Position numbers and translations under genes: made by a program
Shown here: positions 56,695-64,000 of the stretch, one piece after another
Layout: each line of letters opens with the position of its first letter
Position numbering within the stretch: position 1 is the first letter of the stretch
The notes under the pieces: generated by a model
Databases searched by the model: none
The model's input: only the letters and a program-made list of their open reading frames with translations
Told to the model about the DNA's origin: nothing
Assembly: GCA_036417435.1 (NCBI GenBank)
Contig: CM070911.1
Coordinates: 248,001 to 312,000, forward strand
Source of the DNA: Inia geoffrensis
Taxonomy: Eukaryota; Chordata; Mammalia; Artiodactyla; Iniidae
DNA length: 64,000 bases
Reading direction: 5' to 3'

Positions 56695-59200
56695 GCAAGC
56701 AAATGTGATTTTTTTAAAACTAAATACCTAGGGAGAAGGCAACAAAGAAGGAGATCAAAGATGATCGGAGAAATGGACGTCTTAGGAGAATCACAGATAA
56801 ACTAAACACAAACGGAGGCCAGAATGAACATTTTCTGAAAGTTCTCACACAGATAATGTGCCGAATATATAAGGGATGGTGACCCAGCACATCTGTGTGT
56901 GCAAATTCATGATGAAGTTGGACATATACGAGCATATGTTCATTCATCATTTATTAAATGTATAGTATTTTTATACTGAGATACTTGGATACAGAGATGA
57001 AGGGACATATTCCCCTTTTTTGAGACCTGTCTGTCTATGGCAGACCGAAGGATTAACAGCTAAACTTCACACAGTGAGGAAGGTGGAACTCTGGTCTTAC
57101 GGGTGAAGCCCAAGCAAGCCAGAGGAGGAGTGAGTCTACTCTTCTGGACGGTCCCCACGGCAGTCGTCTCTGGGATCTGCTCTGAGCAGCATTGAAGAAA
57201 GACCCGGGATTCCACAGAAAAGGGCAGGAGACCTTCGAACGAAGGAGCACCGCCTCCCTGTGCAGACGTGTGGGAGCCTCTCTCTTCTGAAGACACAGAG
57301 GGAGTGGCCCACCAGGACCCACGGAGGACCCTGCAAGCCACATCGTCCTGTCCCTTCCTGCACTCATAACCCATCTGTCAGTGAGAGCTGCAGATCCATC
57401 CCTCAAATACCTGTAAATTCCATGCAGTGTCCTTACGTCTGGTCTGCAGCATCGCCGTGCCCTGCTGGCCCCGCCTGTGAACCACACGCCTCCTGACTCT
57501 CTGCCTCTTCATCCGTGTCCGCAGAGGAGCCCAGCTGATCTTGAAGGACCCGCCTCAGCTCCTCCACACAAATGCTGTCGTTTCCCACTTCAGGGATCCT
57601 GGGAGGAGCCGCGTGGTGCCCTGACCCTCCCCCCAGCCTGACCTGGTGGCCGGTGCCCCCCTGCCCCCTGAGAGTCTGCACCCACGGGTCCTGCTCTGTG
57701 AGGTTCCGCTTTCATCCTGGTGACACCAACGTCTAAGTGCTCCCCCATGTAGTTAAATCTTTGGATGTTTTATTGTATGCTTTTTTTGCATTTGTTTATG
57801 TTTAGAGGATTTTTCCAGTTCAGAGATATGATTGGTTATATTTCTTTCCAGGTTTTATTTTCATCATTTTTAAATCCTTACTTTCTGATAATCTGGCTTT
57901 TATCCCTCTGTGTGGTATGAAATGGTGATCTAAATGGCTTTTACCACCACACCGTTTGTAAAAGCACCTCATGGCCGATCTGGAAAGTCTTCACGGATGT
58001 CGTAGTGAGCAGCAGCGGTAGGCTGGCCCGGGAGCTACTCCCTGTGGCTCCTGGGACACCGTCTGTGGGAGCAAACAGTTGAGAGTAAATGGAACACGGC
58101 TTCCACGTTTAGCGTCAAACACTTGTACAGGCTGCGCGAGGTTCCAGCCAAGTAATCATTTCACATCTCGGTTAAATGTAGATTTCTGAACTTATGGTTA
58201 AAGTTACTATCTTGGGGCCAAGAGTGAACAAAATAGGTAAAAATCTTATGGAAAATACATACAGTGCTTACCGTCTATTAAAGTATGGTAAAGCTGCTCT
58301 ATTGTAACAAGGCCGGGTTGCTCTAAGACTAGGTTGTCAATAAAACCAATGTGCATCTTGGCTTGAAACTGAAAACAAAAATCAGTGGGCTGCATATGTA
58401 TATACATGTTGACCTTAACTAACAGACCAATACGTATAAGTTTAACAGAAATGGACTTGATTGAGGGGCCCTGGAGGCAAGCTCAGGATCTGAGCGATGT
58501 GTGTGTTTCAGACCCCAAGTTCCCCGAGGAGGTGTGACCGGCACCTACCAGGGCTGAAAACACTAATCAATGTTGTCAGCAGAATTTTCAAACACTGTTC
58601 TTGGGACTCTAAGCTTGATCGACAATGGTGTTGCTTTGGGGAAACAATCCATGCTCAGACTTTGAAATTATGTTCCCGGGAAAGCTTGTTTCTGCAGCAG
58701 GCAGCATCTGTTTTTTATTGGGGTCTTGCCTCTACTTAATTGTGCAGCTGGTTTGAGAGAGGAAAAGCATGTCATGTAATCTGTTTGGGATCAAGGGTGA
58801 GCAGCAAATTCACTTCAGTCTCAAGGACAGGCAAGTTCTAAGAGGCAAATCGCCAGCTCCCTGCTCTGTGAAACCACGAAGCCACGTGCACTCTTAGGCT
58901 GCTCATTTATTTACAAAGCACCCTCTTCGAGGGGGTGGGGAGGCCACTCAGGGACAGGCTAGTTTCAAACCAACCAGGACATCTACACTCTGCTTTTAGG
59001 GGTGCAGTTAGGATAGAAGTATTTGTGTTTACACACCTTCTTTCTCTGAGCTCTGGCATGTACATGTCACCCCCACTTCCTAAATGGAAACATCAGCCCA
59101 GAGCTCACGGCCTGGCTTCAAGCCCTCAGTCTTTTCACGGTGTCTCCCATCCCTTCAGGTGTGAGGCCCCTCCAGTACCGACAAAATTTTGTGGGAATAA
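56695..59200. other. Non-coding DNA without recognised genes
   Basis: 57050-57700 is GC-rich with several minus-strand frames (75-144 codons) and no domain. It may include an old LTR I cannot name. 57730-57900 is AT-rich. 58560-58740 is non-repetitive and CpG-poor, another possible conserved non-coding element. No exon signals recognised. Confidence 0.45.
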
Positions 59201-59419
59201 AAATTAAGCTCATGGGGCTTCCCTGGTGGCTCAGTGGTTGAGAGTCCGCCTGCCGATGCAGGGGACACGGGTTCGCGCCCCGGTCCGGGAAGATCCCACA
59301 TGCCGCGGAGCGGCTGGGCCTGTGAGCCATGGCCGCTGAGCCTGTGCGTCCGGAGCCTGTGCTCCTCAACAGGAGAGGCCACGACAGTGAGAGGCCAGCG
59401 TACTGCAATAATAAGCTCA
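59201..59419 (+). mobile_element. CHR-2-like tRNA-Glu SINE with almost no A-tail
   Basis: The SINE body runs from about 59213 (ggggcttccctggtggctcag) to 'gaggccagcgtactgc' near 59407, close to consensus. Instead of a poly-A it ends 'aataa' before the repeated flank. The flanking word taagctca is exact at 59205-59212 and 59412-59419, with weaker similarity extending left, consistent with a target duplication. Other copies here keep A-rich tails of 12 or more, so the tail of this copy has probably been lost or shortened. Confidence 0.9.
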
Positions 59420-61292
59420 CTGTGCCACAGGCCTTGGGACAACAAGTTTTTCACGTTTCCTTCATTTACCATTTTTCGTTTATCTGACATATATTTTGAA
59501 CTCATTATGCACAATTTATGGGATAGATGAGCACCCTTGAGCATTTTAAAACCAAGTCAAAGTCGCATGTGAAATGCTTTATTACTTCTTTTCTTGTTTG
59601 TGGTGGTATTTTAAAAAGAACACAATTATTTGCACCGAGACAGTGATAATAGATGAGGGGCTTAACTTCCGGTCCCCAGATTTCCTGCTTGTAAAGAGGG
59701 GGCCTGGGCAGATGATGAGAGTCCAGCAGTGTTCACCCGGGGCCCGCATGCAGGTCCACGCAGGTCCACGCCGCTCTGAAGCCGCTGGGTCCACTCCGAT
59801 TGTGGAGCTCTCGCTGTGCTGGTGGCTATTGTTGTTATTGTTAGTGAACCCATGATGTCTGTGGTGAGCAGTCTGCAATGTCACCAAGCCTTTTCCTCGT
59901 CAATGACTTTGAAGCCCACCTCCTGGAGAACCAAACCCCATGGCCTGCGGGCTGTGACAGGCTCTAGCCCTAGAGGCACCCGAACACCTGGGTCAGCCCC
60001 AGGCTTCACACGTTCTCCTCTCTCCCTGGGGACCCTTGAGATGTTAACGGAATGCTAATATTTATATATCCTAAATAACAATTTTTCTGAAAAGAAGCAA
60101 TCTTTCTCAGCTGCCTGACACCCGAATGAGCTCCTCCATGGACCTTTCCTCAGAGGTGCTGACTGTAAAGGGGCTCCCTGTCACCTGAAGTGTTTTATAC
60201 ACACAGGAAGAAGAATGTTTTAACCACACCTCAGCTTGTGTAAGTAGTTCACGTGTTTTCTTTTTGGACGAGGGGGAAGCAGATGATGGTGTGATTCATG
60301 ACCAGCTGCAAACGCTCTCGGGCATCTCGCTTTAAAAGGCGCAGCCGCGGGCTCCGAGGGCTTGGCTTTACACGATGCCTACACTCAAGCGTTGCACAAA
60401 ACGGTTTTATCCCCCGATAAACGTCGGCATCTGCAGAGGGGCTGCGAAAAGACAGCCCGCCTCTCACACTGCTCAGTGGCGAGGGCTTATTTGTGAATGC
60501 GAGGCTCCGGTACGAATCCCTTACAATTGTTTTCTGTCTCTTTGATTTTGAGCAAGTTGCTTACTTCGCCGATTTCAGGCCCTACATTTGTAAAATAGGA
60601 TTCAAATGTGTACCTCTCAGAGTTTTTCCAGTGAGGAAAAAGAATGCATGTTAATAAAAAGAAACGACCGTCTAAAATAAAGTACGATGCTCACTGGACA
60701 GTTCCTTCCCTCTGCTTTGCTTTGTGAATGGAATTTCTTAACTGAGAAATTCAGACGAAAAGAGATTGCTTGCTTAATGAAACTCTTCCTATTTTGAAAA
60801 CGTTAAGGCTATAACAGAAAAGAGGCAGGTCTGGAGTGTGCTCCCAGGGCTGGGCAGCTCTACTGCTCAGAACAACCTTGATGACCCTCGGAGAACTGCC
60901 TCCGGGATCCACACTGCCTCCGGGAGTCCCCCCAGGGCCACAGGCCAAGCGCTCACCCCTGTGGGGCTGAGGGCCCGGGCCGTCTGGTCCCTGTGTGACT
61001 CTGGAGCTGATGGGTCTGGTATCTCACGGGAGAAATGAGAGCAGAAGAGGCTGGTCTGAAGGAGGGAAAGATGGATGCAGATGTACACGGCGAGGGGATG
61101 TGTCTGAGTCTGAGATGAAGTGATTTCTCAGCATCAGAGATTTAGCTCCAGGTAGCATCCGTCCAGCTATCTTCCCGAAATGGGCTGCTGCTCTGGGCAG
61201 GCTCACGTCAGTCACCTGGGGGACCGAAGTCTGTGAACAGGGACAAGGCCCATGTATTTGTTCATTTTCTTAACGAACTCCTACTCCACATC
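59420..61292. other. Non-coding DNA without recognised genes
   Basis: No exon recognised. A tandem pair of gcaggtccac units lies at 59751-59772. A MIR-like element at 60505-60665 is listed separately. 60240-60480 has moderate CpG. Open frames of 60-100 codons are on both strands without motifs. Confidence 0.45.
60505..60665 (+). repeat. Probable MIR SINE
   Basis: 'gaggctccggtacgaatccc' then 'tttgattttgagcaagttgcttacttcgccgatttcaggccctacatttgtaaaataggattcaaatgtgtacctctcagag' follows the MIR order (head, 'gaccttgggcaagttacttaacctc', 'tctgtaaaatggggat', 'tacctcatag'). Confidence 0.75.
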
Positions 61293-61401
61293 TAATAAGG
61301 CAGGGTCCCCAATCCCTGATCCACAGACTGGTACCCGTCTGTGGCCTGTTAGGAGCCAGGCCGCACAGCAGGAGGTGAGCGGCGGGCTAGTGAGCGAGGC
61401 T

Positions 61402-61627
61402 CCATCTGTATTTGCAGCCGCTCCCCATCGCTCGCATTGCCGCCTGAGCTCCGCCTCCTGTCAGATCAGCAGCGGCATTAGATTCTCATAGGAGCACGAA
61501 CCCTACGGTGAACTGTGCACATGAAGCATCTAGGCTGCAATGCTCCTTACGAGAATCTAACGCCTGATGATCTGAGGAGGAGCTGAGGCAGTGATGCTGG
61601 CACTGGGGAGCGGCTGCAAATACAGAT
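61402..61627. repeat. Long imperfect palindrome inside the 2.2-kb Charlie element
   Basis: It is the same palindrome as at 39842-40061: tgcagccgctcccca near 61416 pairs with tggggagcggctgca near 61604, and gcattagattctcatagga near 61475 pairs with ccttacgagaatctaacgc near 61545. Arms are about 90 bp with mismatches. Confidence 0.85.
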
Positions 61628-63240
61628 TATCATCAGCAGAGAGGTTTGACTGCACAGAGACCATCATAAGTCAATTGTTTGCAGACTCATATCAAAACCC
61701 TATCAGTGAGTGGCAAGTGACAGTTAAACTGCATCTGGTGGCAGGCTTTAAGTCAGAATCCGACACTTATTTTAGTCCATGTGTGGCCCAGCCATTATTT
61801 TATTTGCCACTGCCGTCCATGCCTCTTTCCCACTAACCGCATTGCTAAAGCTAAGAAGCCCTTTACTATTGGTGAAGAGTTGATGCTGCCTGTTGCTGAG
61901 GACATTTGTTGTGAACTTTTAGGAGCGGCTACAGTTCAAAAGGTGGCACATGTTCCTCTTTGGGCTAGCACCACAACTAGACGAATTAATGAAATAGCAG
62001 AGCTTATTGAGGCACAATTGCTGGAGAGGATTAATGAGTCACCATGCTACGTAATCCAGGTTGATGACTCTACCGATGTTGACAACAAGGCAACAATGCT
62101 TGTTCTTGTGTGATATATTTTTCAGGACGATGTGCATGAGGATATGTTTTGTGCACTTTTGTTGCCAACCAATGCCACAGCTGCAGACCTATTCAAGTTT
62201 TTGGATGATTACATAACAGGAAAACTGAATTGGTCATTTTGTGTCAGTATATGCATGGACAGAGCCACTGCCATGACTGGACGGCTTTCTGGTTTCACTA
62301 CTCAGGTCAAAGGGGCTGCTTCTGAATGTGAGTCTATGCACTGTGTCATCCATAGAGAATGCTGGCTAGCCGAAAAATGTCACCTGAACTTAACAACGTT
62401 CTGCAGGATGTGATTAAAATTATCAACCACGTTAAAGTCCATGCCCTTAACTCACGTCTGTTCACGCAGCTCTGTGAGGAGATGGACGCAGAGCACACAC
62501 GTCTTTCTCTTATACACAGAAGTGGGATGGCTTCTAAAGGTAGATCACTGAACAGAGTTTTTGAGTTACAAGAGCTGCTCCAGAGATTTCTTTTAGAAGA
62601 ACAGTTACCACTGGCAGCACATTTCAGTGACACAGAATGGGTCACAAAAAAACTTGCTTAGTTGTGTGACATGTTCAACCTGCTCAATGAACTCAGTCAC
62701 TTCAGGGGAGAACGACAACTGTGTTCGAGTCAGCAGATAAAGTGGCTGCATTCAAAGCCAAACTGGAATTATGGGGGTGCCGAGTGAACTTTGGGATTTT
62801 TGACACGTTTCAAACGTTAGCAGGGGTTTTGAAAGAGACTGAGCCACGGCCTTCTGTCTCCCAGCTGGGGCATGATCACCTATCTCAGCTTACAGAAGAG
62901 TTTGAGCATCACTTCCCAACCACAAACGACCCCTGAACTGGGAAGAAATGGATCCACGACCCATTTGTGAATAAGCAGGTGAATCGACTTTGTTCGTGCT
63001 AGAAGGGAATCAACTGCTTAGATCGCAAAAGACAGTGGCCTTAAAAGTATGTTTGAGGCAACTTCAAATCTCCATACGTTCTGGATTACAGTCAAGGAAG
63101 AATACCCCGAGATGGCCACAAAAGCACTGAAAAACCTGCTTCCGTTTCCAACATCCTATCTTTGTGAAGCAGGGTTTCTGCAGTGACAGCGACCAAAGCG
63201 AGATCACCGAGTAGAGTGGACATAAGCAACACACGTCAGG
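61591..63240 (+). pseudogene. Decayed hAT-Charlie transposase
   Basis: The peptide read through the frames is a hAT transposase of the Charlie group, the lineage from which host genes such as ZBED5, FAM200A/B and SCAND3 derive. It is not itself one of those genes. Recognisable parts in order are: an RNase-H-like core start QVDDSTDVDNKA (near 62056-62091); the next core block CMDRATAMTGRLSGF (near 62254-62298), where the family usually has a glycine after the aspartate but this copy has arginine; a histidine-containing block MHCVIHRE (near 62336-62359); and a C-terminal dimerisation-like block YPEMATKALKNLLPFPTSYLCEAGF (near 63105-63180). Damage is clear: frameshifts near 61832, 62357 and between 62660 and 62721, and in-frame stops at 62111-62113, 62659-62661 and 62934-62936. 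At least two of these stops look like CGA-to-TGA CpG decay. It cannot make an active enzyme. The N-terminal zinc-finger part was not recognised. Confidence 0.87.
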
Positions 63241-63507
63241 TGTCACTATCTCCCATCACCCCCGGATGGGACCATCTAGTTGCAGGAAGACAAGCTCAGG
63301 GCTCCCACTGATTCTGCATTATGGAGAGTTGTATGATAATTTCATTATATATTACCATGTAATAATAATAGAAATAAAGTGCGCAATAAATGTAATGTGC
63401 TTGAATCGTCCCGAAACCATTCCCCCTCCACCCCTGGTCCATGGAAGAATTGTCTTCCATGAAGCTGGTCCCTGGTGCCAAAAAGGTTGGGGACCACAGT
63501 AATAAGG

Positions 63508-64000
63508 TGCCCGCCTTTAGGAGCCCACGCAGCCGGCAGGTACGCTTGGGATCAGTGGGGCCAGTCCTGAGTGTGTCCCTCAGGTGTGTCACTTCCCTGA
63601 CCTGAAGGTACGCTTCCCAGGCTCCTCCTGATGTGCCCCCTCCTCCCTCTGTGCCTCCCCAGCCCCGCTGTGATGGGTTAACAGGCTTCCTGGGTGTTCT
63701 GTCTCCACAAAAGCAATCATGTTCTATGGCGCTCCCCACCCAGGACCTCCCCTTCTTAGCATCTGCCACTTAAGTGACTTTTCTAAGTGGTAAACTGGAC
63801 CCTGAGTGTCCTCATAGCTCCCCACGGCCTACAGGGTAAAGTTACACTATCTGGCTTATATTTCTCTTGTTCCATATGTTCTCTTCACACAACTTCTTTA
63901 TATTCTCCAAACATGGCATGCGTTTTCATATAAATCTGTCTTCAGAAACGCTATCCATTTGCCGAGGATGCCATCAGTCACCTGTGACAGGCCGCGTTCT
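63508..64000. other. Non-coding DNA to the right edge
   Basis: No gene recognised. 63640-63840 contains 'tgtgatgggttaacaggcttcctgggtgt', 'catgttctatggcgctccccacccaggacc' and 'cctcatagctccccacggcctacagggtaaagttac'. This may be an ancient interspersed repeat, but I cannot name it. Confidence 0.4.

Larger units (their letters stand above)
61293..63507 (+). mobile_element. Charlie3-type hAT DNA transposon (2.2 kb) with perfect 8-bp target duplication
   Basis: The element is 61301-63499 (2,199 bp). It starts cagggtccccaatccctg and ends ggttggggaccacag, so the termini are short inverted repeats (ggtccccaa / ttggggacc). The 8 bp taataagg lies directly on both sides (61293-61300 and 63500-63507) and is identical, the hallmark of hAT insertion. 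The 5' part contains the family's long palindrome (about 61402-61627). The middle holds a decayed transposase reading region, listed separately. The last ~210 bp match the end of the 0.62-kb copy at 39738-40360. The family name is from memory of the MER1/Charlie3 ends. The structure itself is plain in the sequence. Confidence 0.92.

Noticed and set aside
57433..57681. Acidic minus-strand frame (82 codons) that looks somewhat protein-like
   Set aside because: It has no recognisable domain, it overlaps other open frames on the same strand, and no exon boundaries could be supported.
61591..63240. A domesticated host gene of the ZBED5/FAM200/SCAND3 type
   Set aside because: The frame is broken by at least three frameshifts and three in-frame stops and sits between intact transposon ends with a target duplication, so it is a plain fossil transposon.

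Overview
The window is mammalian nuclear DNA, most likely from a cetacean (whale, dolphin or porpoise). The main evidence is six copies of the tRNA-Glu-derived SINE typical of Cetartiodactyla. Four are the short CHR-2-like form that is abundant in cetaceans and two are the longer CHR-1-like form. There are also LINE-1 3' ends that end like cetartiodactyl L1s. I found no exon, start codon or open frame that I can assign to a cellular protein. Nearly all open frames are short, lie inside repeats, or are open only because the DNA is CpG-rich or tandemly repeated. I read the window as intergenic or deep intronic sequence.

Layout: 1-990 is the 3' end of an L1. 986-8450 is mostly unique DNA with a fresh-looking 110-bp duplication (3962-4257), one CHR SINE (6117) and a small Tc1/mariner-like MITE (7749). 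8755-13812 is a long, old L1 on the + strand, broken by about 600 bp of unknown DNA and by a MaLR-type LTR. A CpG-rich block follows (13920-14660). 17310-18260 is antisense L1, followed by two CHR SINEs in opposite directions (18487, 19151) and a tRNA-Glu-like relic (20143-20214). 22150-24473 holds L1 scraps, a SINE and an antisense MLT1-type LTR. 27690-28060 is CpG-rich and 28480-29790 is another old L1 3' end. 34300-36720 has a MIR, a TG microsatellite, a young-looking L1 3' end and an MLT1-type LTR. 37291-37740 is a 10-bp-unit minisatellite.

The most informative elements are two related hAT-Charlie DNA transposons. The 2.2-kb copy at 61301-63499 has a decayed transposase relic and a perfect 8-bp target duplication. 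The 0.62-kb copy at 39738-40360 is an internal-deletion derivative with the same ends and a near-perfect 8-bp target duplication. Both carry a long internal palindrome. The densest CpG island is 42950-43790 and is the best candidate in the window for an unannotated promoter. The rest is low-copy DNA with scattered MIR, MaLR and L1 fragments.

Limits: repeat names come from remembered consensus sequences and were not checked by a search. Boundaries without a target duplication may be off by tens of bases. I see no convincing new molecular system. The items most worth checking are the paired Charlie elements, the CpG island and the recent local duplication.
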